Shown: positions 6,771 through 16,331, numbered from the stretch's first letter. The stretch: DNA of 26,236 nt from an uncultured Sphingomonas sp. (GCF_936927845.1 NZ_CAKZHV010000061.1:1-26236), one strand, 5' to 3'. Made by a program: numbers and translations. Notes: generated by a model from the letters alone, not told the origin.

Positions 6771-7367
6771 TCAGCGCCCGCCGACCCAGGTGGCGACCTC
6801 GCCCGCGACCTGGTTCGCCGCCTGGTTGAGCGCGGCCGCGGCGGACGGTGCATCGATCGCGGATACCGGCACGCGCGCCTCGAAACGGCGCTTCTCGACC
6901 GCGGTGGCGTTCGCGCGGGTCAGCGCAGCGTCATAGACGACCATCGCCTGCTGCGTCGTCGCATCGAGCCCGAACTGGCGCAGCTCGCCGGCCAGATTGC
7001 CGCTCGGATCGCTGACCGACTGCGCCGGTGAGAGCACGACGATATGGGCCTGCGCAGTCAGCGTGTCGGACAACAGCCGCGCGAACAGCCGCGCGGGCGG
7101 TTCGGTCCATTGCGCGTCCTTGACATAGGCGATCGTGTCGACGCTCGCCTGCACCGGCACGCGCGCGGTGGCGAGCGCGGTCGGCACCGACGGGGTCTGC
7201 ACCACGATCGAGCGCGCATCGGCGGAGGATTGCGTGCGCCCCGGCTGCGGCTGCGCGGTCGCGTTCAGCGTCAGCAGCGACGGCGGCGGCTTCGCACCGA
7301 AGCTGATGCAGCCCGACAGGGCAAGCGTGGCCGCGACAACGGAGAGAGGGAGGAGAGAGTGCCGCAC
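6771..7367 (-). CDS. ABC-type transport auxiliary lipoprotein (PqiC/DUF330-like) of the Mla system
   Basis: The 198-residue protein starts with a lipoprotein signal, MRHSLLPLSVVAATLALSGC, with the lipidated Cys at 20. The mature part resembles the ABC-type transport auxiliary lipoprotein family, which partners MCE transporters at the outer membrane. Residues 95-135 hold the typical LARLLSDTL and later VVYDAALTR strands. It begins at GTG, 2 nt after the mlaD stop, so it is the last gene of the mlaE-mlaF-mlaD operon. It probably anchors or docks the periplasmic MCE protein to the outer membrane during phospholipid movement. The family role is known in outline; the partner here is inferred from the operon. 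Confidence 0.85.
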   Translation of the reverse strand: MRHSLLPLSVVAATLALSGCISFGAKPPPSLLTLNATAQPQPGRTQSSADARSIVVQTPSVPTALATARVPVQASVDTIAYVKDAQWTEPPARLFARLLSDTLTAQAHIVVLSPAQSVSDPSGNLAGELRQFGLDATTQQAMVVYDAALTRANATAVEKRRFEARVPVSAIDAPSAAAALNQAANQVAGEVATWVGGR

Positions 7368-7369
7368 GC

Positions 7370-8332
7370 TTATTTCCCCTTGTAATCCGGCAGCTTCTGC
7401 TGACCGATCAGCGAACTCGCCCCGCCCTGTTCGACGCGCTCGGAGATTGCCGACAGCGATGCCGAGGTGACGCGCAAGTCGCGCACCAGCTGGTTGATCT
7501 GCGGGATCGTCTGCTTCGAGAAGGTAGTCAGCCCCGGACGCGCGTCGCCGATCGCGCTGTTGAGCGTGTCCGCGCTCGCCTGCGCCGACTTGATCGCGCC
7601 GTTCAAATTCTGGATCGTCGGCTGGATGTCGTTGGCGAGCACGCCGTTGGTGGTCTGCGCGAGGTTGCCGATCTGCTCGGCCGCGACGCCCGCCTGCGCG
7701 ATCGCGACGCGGGTCTGCGCCAGCGTCGCGGCGATCTCCGGCCCGCGATCGGCGAGTGCGGCGGACAGGCGGTTGGTGTTGTCGAGAATGCCCGCGATCG
7801 ACGCCTGGTTGCGGTCGGAGAGCATGCCGGTCAACCGCTCGGTCAGCGTCGACAGCCGCTCGAGCAACTGCGGCGCGGAGTTGAGGATCGCGCCAAGGCC
7901 GCCGGTCTTGGTCGGGATCACCGGCTTACCGAGCGGGCAGACCTTGTTGGGATCGGGTTCGGGGCAGGTGATCGGCGGCTGGCCCTTCACCGCGCCGTCG
8001 AGGCTGACGGTGCTGGTGCCGGTGAAGCTGCCCTGGATCGTCGCGGTGGTGCCGCGCAGCACCGGCGTGTCCTGGTTCAGGCTGACGCGCACGCGCACAT
8101 ATTGCGGATCGGGCTGCCATAGCGAGATCGACTTCACCTGCCCCGAGGGGACGCCCGAGAAGGTCACCGACGATCCCTTGGCAAGCCCATCGACCGCCTG
8201 GCGAAAGAAGATGTCGTACTCGCGCTCCTCCGTGCCGCCGAAGCGCGCCATCCAGACGGTGAAGATCGCCAGCATCGCCAGCAGGATCAGCACGACGGCA
8301 CCGACGAGGACGTGGTTCGATCGCGTTTCCAT
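7370..8332 (-). CDS. mlaD: MlaD-family MCE protein, periplasmic lipid-binding subunit
   Basis: The product is about 320 residues. A single N-terminal membrane anchor (VLVGAVVLILLAMLAIF) is followed by one MCE domain (about 35-115), containing GLAKGSSVTFSGVPSGQV. A short segment with two cysteines (CPEPDPNKVCPLG) follows, and a long helical C-terminal region ends the protein, which in MCE proteins forms the central channel. It should carry phospholipids across the periplasm with MlaE and MlaF. The ATG at 8332 overlaps the mlaF stop as TGATG; a GTG at 8335 precedes it. The two-cysteine insert could form a disulfide. Confidence 0.92.
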   Translation of the reverse strand: METRSNHVLVGAVVLILLAMLAIFTVWMARFGGTEEREYDIFFRQAVDGLAKGSSVTFSGVPSGQVKSISLWQPDPQYVRVRVSLNQDTPVLRGTTATIQGSFTGTSTVSLDGAVKGQPPITCPEPDPNKVCPLGKPVIPTKTGGLGAILNSAPQLLERLSTLTERLTGMLSDRNQASIAGILDNTNRLSAALADRGPEIAATLAQTRVAIAQAGVAAEQIGNLAQTTNGVLANDIQPTIQNLNGAIKSAQASADTLNSAIGDARPGLTTFSKQTIPQINQLVRDLRVTSASLSAISERVEQGGASSLIGQQKLPDYKGK

Positions 8333-9297
8333 CACTTGGTCCCTGTTGTGCGCGCGGCATCGGTGCGCCCGAGCGTGCGCGTGGCATCACCCGCGGGTGC
8401 GCCGCGCGCGGCATTGTCGGCGAGCGAGCCTTGCGGGCGCTGTCCATCGACCAGCCGCGCGACCTCGGTCGGATGCGCCGCGGCATCGCGATCGGCCGAT
8501 CGCGCCTGCCCCGCCCCCGCCTCCTGCGCCGCCACCGCGTTGCGACCGCGCGGGCCGTTGAAATATTCCTGTATCCACGGATGATCGGTTGCGAGCAGTT
8601 CGGGGATCGTGCCGACCGCGATCACCTTTTTGTCGGCGAGCACCGCGACCCGGTCGCAGATGGCGTAGAGCGTGTCGAGATCGTGCGTGATCAGGAAGAC
8701 GGTGAGGCCGAGTGTACGCTGCAGACCTTGTGTCAACTGGTCGAACGCCGCCGCGCCGATCGGGTCGAGCCCGGCGGTCGGCTCGTCCAAGAACAGCAGT
8801 TCGGGATCGAGCGCGAGCGCGCGGGCGAGGCCGGCACGCTTTCGCATCCCGCCCGACAGTTCGGCCGGGTATTTCGGCCCGGCATCCGCGGGCAGGCCGG
8901 TCATCACCACCTTGTACGACGCGATCTCGTCGAGCAGCGCGAGATCGAGGTCGGGGTAGAATTCGCGTAAAGGTACCTGCACGTTCTCCGCGACGGTCAG
9001 CGTCGAGAACAGCGCTCCCCCCTGGAACAGCACGCCCCAGCGCTTGCGGATGTCGAGCGTCTCGGTTTCGTCGCGGCCGAGCGTCGGCTCGCCGAACACC
9101 TCGACCTCGCCTGCCTCCGGCGTCTGCAACCCGATGATCGAGCGCATCAGCACCGACTTGCCGGTGCCCGACCCACCGACGACGCCGAGGATTTCGCCGC
9201 GCCGTACCTCGAGGTCGAGGCCGTCGTGGACCGTCTGCTCGCCGAAGCGGTTGCGCAGGCCCTTGATGCGAATGATGTGATCGTCGGCGTCCGCCAT
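8332..9297 (-). CDS. mlaF: MlaF-family ABC transporter ATPase with extended C-terminus
   Basis: This 321-residue ATPase drives the Mla-type phospholipid transporter from the cytoplasmic face. It has Walker A GGSGTGKS (41-48), the Q-loop FQGGALFS (about 91-98), the signature LSGGM (147-151), Walker B LLFLDEP (167-173) and the switch His in ITHD (205). Family members usually end near residue 260; here a tail of about 70 residues (251-321), rich in Ala, Gly, Arg and Asp, follows and looks disordered. The ATG overlaps the permease stop as TGATG, and its own stop overlaps mlaD the same way, showing tight coupling. Confidence 0.94.
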   Translation of the reverse strand: MADADDHIIRIKGLRNRFGEQTVHDGLDLEVRRGEILGVVGGSGTGKSVLMRSIIGLQTPEAGEVEVFGEPTLGRDETETLDIRKRWGVLFQGGALFSTLTVAENVQVPLREFYPDLDLALLDEIASYKVVMTGLPADAGPKYPAELSGGMRKRAGLARALALDPELLFLDEPTAGLDPIGAAAFDQLTQGLQRTLGLTVFLITHDLDTLYAICDRVAVLADKKVIAVGTIPELLATDHPWIQEYFNGPRGRNAVAAQEAGAGQARSADRDAAAHPTEVARLVDGQRPQGSLADNAARGAPAGDATRTLGRTDAARTTGTK

Positions 9298-10406
9298 CAC
9301 AGCCACCCGATCTGCTCGAAGAACACCGCGAAGAACGCGTCGAGCACGATCACCATGAAGATCGCCTGCACCACCGCCGAGGTGGTGCGCAGCCCGACCT
9401 GCTCGGCATCGCCCTTGACCTGCATGCCCTGATAGCAGCCCGCAACCGCGATGATCGCGCCGAACACGGGCGCCTTGATCAACCCGACGAACAGGTCGGT
9501 AATCGGTACCACTTCGCGGATGCGCGACACGTAAGCGGCGGGCGGGATGTCGAGCGACAGCCAGCACAACACGCCGCCGCCGATGATCGAGATCACGGAG
9601 GAATAGAAGCCGAGCAGCGGCATCAACACGATCGACGCGATCGTGCGCGGCAGCACCAGCGCCTCCATCGGCGACACGCCGATCACGCGCAACGCGTCGA
9701 CCTCCTCGGTCAATTTCATCGTGCCGAGCTGCGCGGCGAAGGCGGAGCCCGATCGCCCTGCGACCATGATCGCGGTCATCAGCACGCCCAGTTCGCGAAG
9801 CGTGATGCGCCCGACGAGATTGATCGTGAACGCCTCGGCACCGAACTGACGAAGCTGCACCGCGCCCTGCTGCGCGATGACGATGCCGATCAGAAAGCTC
9901 ATCAGCCCAATGATGCCGAGCGCGGAGACGCCGACGACTTCGAAGCGCTGCACCACCGCGTTGAAGCGGAAGCGGCTGGGATGGCGGATCACCGTGCCGA
10001 GCGATATCACCGTCGCACCCATGAAGCCGAGCAGCCCGATCGCGGTCTGCCCCGCGAGCACCACGGCATCGCCGATCTCGCCCATCACGCGGCGGAACGG
10101 GGTGACGCGCGTCGGACGCATCTGCACCGGCTGGTCGGCCGCCTCGACATGTTCGAACAAGGTGCGACTGTCGCCGGTCAGCCCTTCGACCTGCGTATCC
10201 TTTTCGCGCGCGAAACGGTGGATCACCCACGCGCCGATCGTGTCCATGCGGTCGACCTGCGACAGGTCAATCGCGCGCACCGCACCGTCGTGCTGCGACA
10301 GGCGATCGGGCAGGGTGCCCAGTTGTGCCAAAGACAGGTCGCCGGAAAAGCGCAGCACGCCCGCATCGTCGGTGAAATCGGCAGCCGCGCTCATGCGTCG
10401 ATCCAT
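9297..10406 (-). CDS. mlaE: MlaE-family lipid ABC permease with N-terminal STAS domain
   Basis: The 369-residue protein starts with a STAS-like domain (about 10-95; VRAIDLSQVDRMDTIGAW) followed by the MlaE permease with five or six membrane helices. Typical permease segments are visible, for example LGVLMTAIMVAGRSGSAFAA and EEVDALRVIGVSPMEALV, which form the coupling region. In E. coli the STAS partner is a separate small protein, MlaB; fusion to the permease is common in Alphaproteobacteria. It is the first gene of the operon, so its upstream region should hold the promoter. A second ATG four codons in (10394) is an alternative start. Confidence 0.93.
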   Translation of the reverse strand: MDRRMSAAADFTDDAGVLRFSGDLSLAQLGTLPDRLSQHDGAVRAIDLSQVDRMDTIGAWVIHRFAREKDTQVEGLTGDSRTLFEHVEAADQPVQMRPTRVTPFRRVMGEIGDAVVLAGQTAIGLLGFMGATVISLGTVIRHPSRFRFNAVVQRFEVVGVSALGIIGLMSFLIGIVIAQQGAVQLRQFGAEAFTINLVGRITLRELGVLMTAIMVAGRSGSAFAAQLGTMKLTEEVDALRVIGVSPMEALVLPRTIASIVLMPLLGFYSSVISIIGGGVLCWLSLDIPPAAYVSRIREVVPITDLFVGLIKAPVFGAIIAVAGCYQGMQVKGDAEQVGLRTTSAVVQAIFMVIVLDAFFAVFFEQIGWL

Positions 10407-10441
10407 GCGGCAAAGCTCATCGTGTCACAAGCGATTCAAGT

Positions 10442-10453
10442 GAACGATCGTTC
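10442..10453. promoter_or_regulatory. 12-bp palindrome GAACGATCGTTC upstream of the mla operon
   Basis: A perfect palindrome lies 36 bp upstream of the mlaE start and 22 bp beyond the DUF445 gene end. Its position fits an operator for a dimeric regulator of the mla operon. No matching second copy was noticed. Confidence 0.25.
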
Positions 10454-10474
10454 CGCAACTGGAATCATCATGGC

Positions 10475-11740
10475 TTACAGCAGCACGTCAACCGCGTGGA
10501 TCAGCACGCCGACCATTCCGCCCACCAGCGTGCCGTTGACGCGGATGAATTGCAGATCCTTGCCGACCGCATTCTCCAGCCGCTCGGTGATCGTGCGCGT
10601 GTCCCAGCCCCGCACCGTTTCCGACACCAGCCGGACGATCGTGTCGCCGTAATCGGCCGCCGCGCCGACGACGGCGCGGCGCACGAAGCGGTTGATCGTG
10701 CGCCCGAGCCTGGGATCGCGCTCCAGCGTGTAACCGAGCTGCCGCAGCGCTTCGCCGAACTTGCCCGACAGCAGCGCCTGCGGATCGCGCGCCATCCGCA
10801 GCATCGCGGCGCGCGCCTGTTCCCACAATCCGTTGATCCAATCCTGCATCGCCGGATTCTCGAGCAGCTCGATCTTCAGTCGCTCGACCTTGTCGCGCAT
10901 CTCGGGCGCGTGCTGCAGATCGTGTGCCAGGCGGGCGAGCCCCTCCTCGGCGCGCACGCGCAAGGGATGGTCGCGGTTCTCGGCGACATCGCCGATCAGC
11001 TTGTCGAGCCCGTCGATGATCTTGTTGGCGAGCGTCTCGTCCAACCCGGTCCAGCGCAGGATCGAGCCCGCGCGGTCATGCACCATCGCGCGGATCAACT
11101 CCTCGTTGCTGCGCAGCGCATCGCGACCCCAGACGATCAGGCTGTCGAGTACGGGCAGATGACGATCCTCGGCGACCGCGGCGGAGAGCGCGCGGCCGAG
11201 CATCGGCGACACCTCCGTCTCGCGCACGCGCGCCACCATCATCGCGCGGGCCATGCCGCCCAGCCGCTCCTGGTCGAGTTCCTGGAGGATCTCGACCGCC
11301 AGGCGCGAGGTGCCGCGCGCGAGGCGTCCGCCCGACCCCTGCGGATTGGTGAGCCACCGCCCCGCGGCCGACGCGACATCCATCCGCGCCATCCGCCGCG
11401 CGACGACGGAGGGGATGAGGAAGTAATCACGCAGAAAGGTCGCGAGCTGGTCGCCGATCCGATCCTTGTTGCGCGGGATGATCGCGGTGTGCGGGATCGG
11501 CGCGCCTAGCGGGTGGCGGAACAATGCGGTGACCGCGAACCAGTCCGCCAGGCCACCGACCATCGCCGCCTCGCTGAACGCGCGCACGAACCCCCAGGCG
11601 GGGTGAAGCGACTGGAGCGAGCGCGTGACGACAAAAGTCAGCGCCATCGCGACAAGGAGCCCGGTCGCGATCAACCGCATCCGCCTCAAGCCTGGCGGAA
11701 CGGGCTGGCGCTGCAGGGGGCGGCGGACGGAGACGGTCAT
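10475..11740 (-). CDS. DUF445 family membrane-anchored protein (YjiN-like)
   Basis: The 421-residue protein has an N-terminal hydrophobic helix (about 24-42) and the family hallmark GGLADWFAVTALFRHPLGAPIPHTAIIPR (first part about 62-75). A long helical central region follows and a final hydrophobic segment (VGGMVGVLIHAVDVLL) closes it. DUF445 proteins are membrane proteins of unknown function with two terminal membrane segments and a large soluble part between. It lies between the mla operon and an RND efflux pair on the same strand, with small gaps of 68 bp each side, so read-through is possible. No catalytic motif is visible. Confidence 0.9.
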   Translation of the reverse strand: MTVSVRRPLQRQPVPPGLRRMRLIATGLLVAMALTFVVTRSLQSLHPAWGFVRAFSEAAMVGGLADWFAVTALFRHPLGAPIPHTAIIPRNKDRIGDQLATFLRDYFLIPSVVARRMARMDVASAAGRWLTNPQGSGGRLARGTSRLAVEILQELDQERLGGMARAMMVARVRETEVSPMLGRALSAAVAEDRHLPVLDSLIVWGRDALRSNEELIRAMVHDRAGSILRWTGLDETLANKIIDGLDKLIGDVAENRDHPLRVRAEEGLARLAHDLQHAPEMRDKVERLKIELLENPAMQDWINGLWEQARAAMLRMARDPQALLSGKFGEALRQLGYTLERDPRLGRTINRFVRRAVVGAAADYGDTIVRLVSETVRGWDTRTITERLENAVGKDLQFIRVNGTLVGGMVGVLIHAVDVLL

Positions 11741-11777
11741 CCCGAGGGGAAAGCGCGAGCGGAACGAAGGTTCATGC

Positions 11778-11806
11778 CCGCGCCGCTGCGCGCATCAGCA
11801 GCGCGG
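11778..11806 (-). terminator. GC-rich hairpin directly after the RND permease
   Basis: An 11-bp stem (11778-11788 with 11796-11806, one G-U pair) with a 7-nt loop starts 1 nt after the permease stop. No T tract follows on the minus strand, so it may be a weak terminator or an mRNA-stabilising hairpin. Confidence 0.35.
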
Positions 11807-11807
11807 C

Positions 11808-14800
11808 TCATTCCGCCGGATGCGTGCCCTCGCCACCATAGCCGATCCGCCCCGCGGTGCCCGGCAGCGCACCCGCGGGCGCGTCATGCTCGATCACCGG
11901 CCGCCCGTCGTCGCCGGGGCGATAGGTGAGCAGACGACGCCCGATCCATGGACCGATCCGCCGCTCCGCACCAATCGCTAAGCTGAACGCCGCCGGGACG
12001 ATCAACAGCGTCAGCAGCGTCGACAGCGACAGCCCGCCGATCACGACGATGCCCATCGGCGCGCGAAACGAATTGTCGCCCGACAGCGACAGGGCGGTTG
12101 GCACCATTCCTGCGACCATCGCGATCGTTGTCATCAGGATCGGCTGCGCGCGCTTGTGCCCGGCGTCGATGATCGCGGCGCGCAACGGCACGCCCGCCTG
12201 CATCTCCTCCAGCGCGAAGTCGATCAGCAGAATCGAGTTCTTGGCAACGATGCCGAGCAGCATCAGCAACCCGATGAACACCGGCAGTGACAGCGGCTGG
12301 CCCGCGATCATCAGCGCGATGAGGCCACCCAGCGGCGCCAGCAGCAGCGACCCCATGTTGACGACCGGCGGCAGCAAGCGGCGGTAGAGCAGGATCAGCA
12401 CCGCGAAGACGAGGAACACGCCCGCCAGCACCGCGAAGACGAAGTTGACCAGCATCTCCATCTGCCACTTCGCCTGTCCGACCTGCAGTTCCTGCACGCC
12501 GATCGGCAGGTTCTTCATGACGGGAAGCGCCTTGATCTTGGCCATGACCTCGCTCGCGACCAGGCCAGGTGCCAGGTCGGCGCCGACCGTCAGCTGCCGC
12601 TGCTGATTGAGGCGCGTGATCCGCGTCGGGCCGGAGCCGAAGCCGATCTCCGCGACGAGGCCGAGCGGCACCGAGCCGCCGCTCGCGGTCGGTACCGGCA
12701 GATTCTGGATCGTGTCGAGCCGCGAGCGCGACGATTGCGCCAACGCGACGCGGATCGGGATCTGGCGGTCGGACAGCGAGAAGCGCGCGCTGTTCTGGTC
12801 GAGGTCGCCGAGCGTCGCGATGCGGATCGCGTTGGACAGCGCGGCCGTCGTCACCCCCAGGTTGGCGGCAAGGTCGAGCCGCGGCCTGATCTGGATTTCC
12901 GGCCGCTTCAGGTCGCCCGCGATCCGTGGTGCGACAACGCCGCGCACGCCCGCCATCTGCCGGACCAACGTGTCCGCGGTCTGGCGCAATTGCTCGGGAT
13001 CGTCGCCCGCCAGCGTCACCGACAGGTCGCGGTTGTTGTCGCCCCAGCCGAATTGCGATTCGAAATTGACGCGCGCGTCCGCGACCTTGGCGAGTTCAGG
13101 CGTCAGATTGCGTTCGAACTCGGTCGAGGTGACGGGGCGCGGCTTCTTCAATTGAAGCACCAGTCGGCCCGACCCGACGCTGGTGGTTGCGTAAACGCTT
13201 TCCACCAGCGGCTGACGGTGAAGCAGCATGTCGACCTGCTCGACCACCGCCTGCGTGCTCTCCAGCGTAGCGCCCGGCGGCATGGTGACGGTGACGACGC
13301 TGCGGTCGCGGTCCTGCGCCGGCTGGAACGTCATCGGGATTTGCGTGAACAGGAACAAGGTCAAGGCGAACGCGAGCGCACCGATCCCGACCGTCCACAC
13401 GCGGTGGTCACGCAGATAGCCGGTCGCGCGACGGATGCGGCCGCGCGCGCGCGTGGCGGGCGCCTTGCCCTCGCTCAGCGTCCAGACCAGCACGCGCTGA
13501 TAGATGTCGAGCCAACGCCCGCCGCCGTGCTCCGCATGGCCCGATGATTTGAGGAAATAGGCCGCGATCATCGGTGTGATCAGGCGCGCGACCGCGAGGC
13601 TCATCAACACCGCGACGACAACGGTCAGACCGAAATTCTTGAAGAACTGACCCGAGATGCCGGGCATCAGGCCGACGGGGAAGAACACCGCGACGATCGC
13701 CATCGTGGTCGCGAGCACGGCCAAGCCGATCTCGTCCGCGGCGTCGATCGACGCCTGGAAGGCCGATTTGCCCATCCGCATGTGTCGCACGATGTTCTCG
13801 ATCTCGACGATCGCGTCGTCGACCAGCACGCCCGCGACCAGGCTGAGCGCCAGCATGGTCATGTTGTTGAGCGTGAAACCCAGCATGTCCATGAACCAGA
13901 AGGCGGGGATCGCGGACAAAGGGATCGCCAGCGCGGCAATAAAGGTCGCACGCCAGTCGCGCAGGAACAGGAACACGACCAGGACCGCGAGCAGCGCGCC
14001 CTCGATCATCGAGTGGATCGCGGCCTTGTACTGGACCAGCGCATATTCTGAGCCGTCGACGCGCAGGCGGAACTGCACCTTCGGGTTGCGCTTCTCGAGT
14101 GCCTCGAGCTTCGCCTTCGCCTCGCGGAAGACGGTCACGTCGGAGGCGCCCTTTGCGCGCTTGAAATCGAACGAGATGACCGAGCGCCCGTCGACCGCGG
14201 CGGCGCTGCGCCGCTCGCCGTACAGGTCACGCACCGTTGCGATATCCGCCAGGCGGATGGTGCGTCCGCCACCGACGTTGATCTGCGTCTGGCTGAGTTG
14301 ATAGGCGGTGTCGGCGTTGCCGATCACGCGTACCGATTGTTCGGCGCCCGCGATCTCCGCGCGGCCACCGGGCGCGTTCAGGTTCACCTGGCGGAGTTGC
14401 TGGTTGATCTGGCTGGCGGTCAGCCCCTGCGCGGCGAGCTTGGCGGGATCAAGGATGACGCGGATCTCGCGATCGACACCACCGTTGCGCGTCACGCTGC
14501 CCATGCCGGATACCGACAACAGCTCTTTCGCGACCGTGTTGTCGATGTACCAGCTCAGATCCTCGATCGACATGTCGGTGCCGACGGCGGTGTAGCTGCC
14601 GAGATTGAAGTCGTTCGCCTTGATCCGGCTGACCTGCGGCTCGGTGATGCCGTCGGGCAGGTCGGCGCGGATCTGCGTGAGCGCGTCGCGCGCTTCGTTC
14701 ACCGCCCGGTCGATCGGGGTACCGATCGCGAGCTGGACGACCGTGGTCGAGTCGCCCTCGCTGACGTAGGAGTTGATCTCGTCGATCCCCTCCAGGCTGC

Positions 14801-15023
14801 GCACCGCCGCCTCGACGCGCTGCGTCACCTGGGTTTCGAGCTCGCTCGGCGCCGCGCCCGGCTGGTTGATCGAGATGATCACGCCGGGAAAGTCGATGTC
14901 CGGTTGCTGGTTGATGTCCATGCGGATGAAGCTGACCACGCCCATCACGGTCAGGATCAGGAACAGGACGATCGACGGCACCGGGTTGCGAATCGACCAG
15001 GCCGAGATGTTGCGGAAACCCAT
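11808..15023 (-). CDS. RND efflux transporter permease (HAE-1/AcrB-like family)
   Basis: The 1071-residue protein is a full-length proton-driven RND pump. The first membrane helix is at about 14-33. The TM4 proton-relay pair lies in VDDAIVEIEN (D402, D403), and the TM10 lysine (K928) in GIVAKNSILLIDF. Porter-domain segments such as PDIDFPGVIISINQPGA and GMGSVTRNGG are also present. It should export hydrophobic or amphiphilic compounds across the envelope as a trimer with the adaptor encoded upstream, 6 nt before its start. No outer-membrane factor gene is visible nearby, so the channel is probably supplied from elsewhere. A loop of about 45 basic residues between the two halves (ATRARGRIRRATG) is cytoplasmic. 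Confidence 0.95.
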   Translation of the reverse strand: MGFRNISAWSIRNPVPSIVLFLILTVMGVVSFIRMDINQQPDIDFPGVIISINQPGAAPSELETQVTQRVEAAVRSLEGIDEINSYVSEGDSTTVVQLAIGTPIDRAVNEARDALTQIRADLPDGITEPQVSRIKANDFNLGSYTAVGTDMSIEDLSWYIDNTVAKELLSVSGMGSVTRNGGVDREIRVILDPAKLAAQGLTASQINQQLRQVNLNAPGGRAEIAGAEQSVRVIGNADTAYQLSQTQINVGGGRTIRLADIATVRDLYGERRSAAAVDGRSVISFDFKRAKGASDVTVFREAKAKLEALEKRNPKVQFRLRVDGSEYALVQYKAAIHSMIEGALLAVLVVFLFLRDWRATFIAALAIPLSAIPAFWFMDMLGFTLNNMTMLALSLVAGVLVDDAIVEIENIVRHMRMGKSAFQASIDAADEIGLAVLATTMAIVAVFFPVGLMPGISGQFFKNFGLTVVVAVLMSLAVARLITPMIAAYFLKSSGHAEHGGGRWLDIYQRVLVWTLSEGKAPATRARGRIRRATGYLRDHRVWTVGIGALAFALTLFLFTQIPMTFQPAQDRDRSVVTVTMPPGATLESTQAVVEQVDMLLHRQPLVESVYATTSVGSGRLVLQLKKPRPVTSTEFERNLTPELAKVADARVNFESQFGWGDNNRDLSVTLAGDDPEQLRQTADTLVRQMAGVRGVVAPRIAGDLKRPEIQIRPRLDLAANLGVTTAALSNAIRIATLGDLDQNSARFSLSDRQIPIRVALAQSSRSRLDTIQNLPVPTASGGSVPLGLVAEIGFGSGPTRITRLNQQRQLTVGADLAPGLVASEVMAKIKALPVMKNLPIGVQELQVGQAKWQMEMLVNFVFAVLAGVFLVFAVLILLYRRLLPPVVNMGSLLLAPLGGLIALMIAGQPLSLPVFIGLLMLLGIVAKNSILLIDFALEEMQAGVPLRAAIIDAGHKRAQPILMTTIAMVAGMVPTALSLSGDNSFRAPMGIVVIGGLSLSTLLTLLIVPAAFSLAIGAERRIGPWIGRRLLTYRPGDDGRPVIEHDAPAGALPGTAGRIGYGGEGTHPAE

Positions 15024-15029
15024 GAGTCG

Positions 15030-16199
15030 TCAGCTCCCCTGGCGGCGCAGGATCGGCGTCACCTTTTGCCCGGGATTGAGGAACGCACCTGCCGACAGCA
15101 CCACGCGCTCGTTGCCGGCGAGCCCGCTCGCGATCGCGACACGGTTGTTGTCGACCGGGCCCAGCGTCACGTTGCGGCGCTGCGCCTTATTCTGTCTGTC
15201 GATCACAAAGACGTAATTGCCCTGCTCGTCGCTTTGCAGCGCGGATTGCGGCAGTTCGGGTGCGTTGCCGGCGTTGGCGACGATCGCGGCGGACGCGAAG
15301 CCGCCGGGGCGCAGCGCGGGATTGTACGACAGCGCGATGCGCGCGATCCCCTGCCGCGTTTGCGGGTCAATGACAGGGGCTACCTGCCACACCTGCCCGC
15401 TGAACTGGCGCGTGTCGCCGACCGGGGTGACGGTTGCCGGCGAGCCGACGCGGATCGCCTGCAGGTCACCTTCCGACAATTGCGCGCGCATCTCCATCTC
15501 GCCACCCTTCGCCATGCGGAACAGCACGCCCGAGCCTGAACTGACGATCTGGCCCGGCTCGACGCCGCGGGTCAGCACCAAGCCTTCGGCCGGTGCGCGG
15601 ATGTCGAGCCGCGCATTGCGCGCGCGCTGCTCGGACAAGGCCGCACGCGACACCTTCAGCCGCGCCGCGGCGGCATCGCGCGTCGCGATGCGGCGCTGGA
15701 CGTCTGCCTTGGAGATGAAGCCGCGATCGACCAGGCTTTGCGCGCGTTCGAGCTCGGCCTGTGCAAGCGTCAGGTCGGATTGCGCGACGCCGATCTGCGC
15801 GGCGAGGCTGGCCGCGGTCTGCGCCTGAACCGAGCGGTCAACGGTGGCGAGCACCTGCCCCGCCTTTACCCACTGCCCAGGCTCGACCAGCACGCGCGAA
15901 ACCATGCCGCCCTCACCCGCGACGCCGACCGGCATCTCGCGCCGCGCGGCGAGCGTACCCGTCGCGCTGACGGTGCGATCGACCACTTGGCTGCCGGGCA
16001 CGACGACGGTGACGTTGGGTGCCGCGGCGTCGGTCGGCGCCGCAGCCGCGGGCGCTGCCCTTTCGTGCTTGAAAAAGAACCAGCCGCCCGCGAGCGCCAG
16101 CACCACCAGCACCGCGATGATCCACCGCCGCCAGCGCCGCGGCCGCTCATCGCTCAGCAACAGCCGCTCGCCCTCCAAAGTCCCCGGCTCGTAGGTCAT
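15030..16199 (-). CDS. RND efflux periplasmic adaptor (membrane fusion protein)
   Basis: The 389-residue protein has a basic N-terminus and one membrane anchor (about 25-43) rather than a lipobox. It continues with a split lipoyl-like domain (EGGMVSRVLVEPGQWVKAGQ), an alpha hairpin (about 125-195), the second lipoyl half (APAEGLVLTRGVEPGQIV) and beta-barrel and membrane-proximal domains. Such adaptors link an RND pump to an outer-membrane channel. It is encoded 6 nt upstream of the RND permease, so both form one operon. The divergent SIMPL gene starts 132 bp away; the shared intergenic region probably carries both promoters, but I could not assign boxes with confidence. Confidence 0.93.
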   Translation of the reverse strand: MTYEPGTLEGERLLLSDERPRRWRRWIIAVLVVLALAGGWFFFKHERAAPAAAAPTDAAAPNVTVVVPGSQVVDRTVSATGTLAARREMPVGVAGEGGMVSRVLVEPGQWVKAGQVLATVDRSVQAQTAASLAAQIGVAQSDLTLAQAELERAQSLVDRGFISKADVQRRIATRDAAAARLKVSRAALSEQRARNARLDIRAPAEGLVLTRGVEPGQIVSSGSGVLFRMAKGGEMEMRAQLSEGDLQAIRVGSPATVTPVGDTRQFSGQVWQVAPVIDPQTRQGIARIALSYNPALRPGGFASAAIVANAGNAPELPQSALQSDEQGNYVFVIDRQNKAQRRNVTLGPVDNNRVAIASGLAGNERVVLSAGAFLNPGQKVTPILRRQGS

Positions 16200-16331
16200 G
16201 CGTGCTCTTTTGATCCTTATTCCCGGGCTGTATTATCCAGCTACGTCACTACGCGCAACCCCACGCGTCATTCAGCTTGTGTTGTGCAGACAAACTTACG
16301 CACACGATTGTTAACGAACGGGAGGTTCAAG

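Noticed and set aside
14298..15539. 413-codon plus-strand frame across the RND permease and adaptor
   Set aside because: Spans two well-supported minus-strand genes and has the composition of an antisense shadow.
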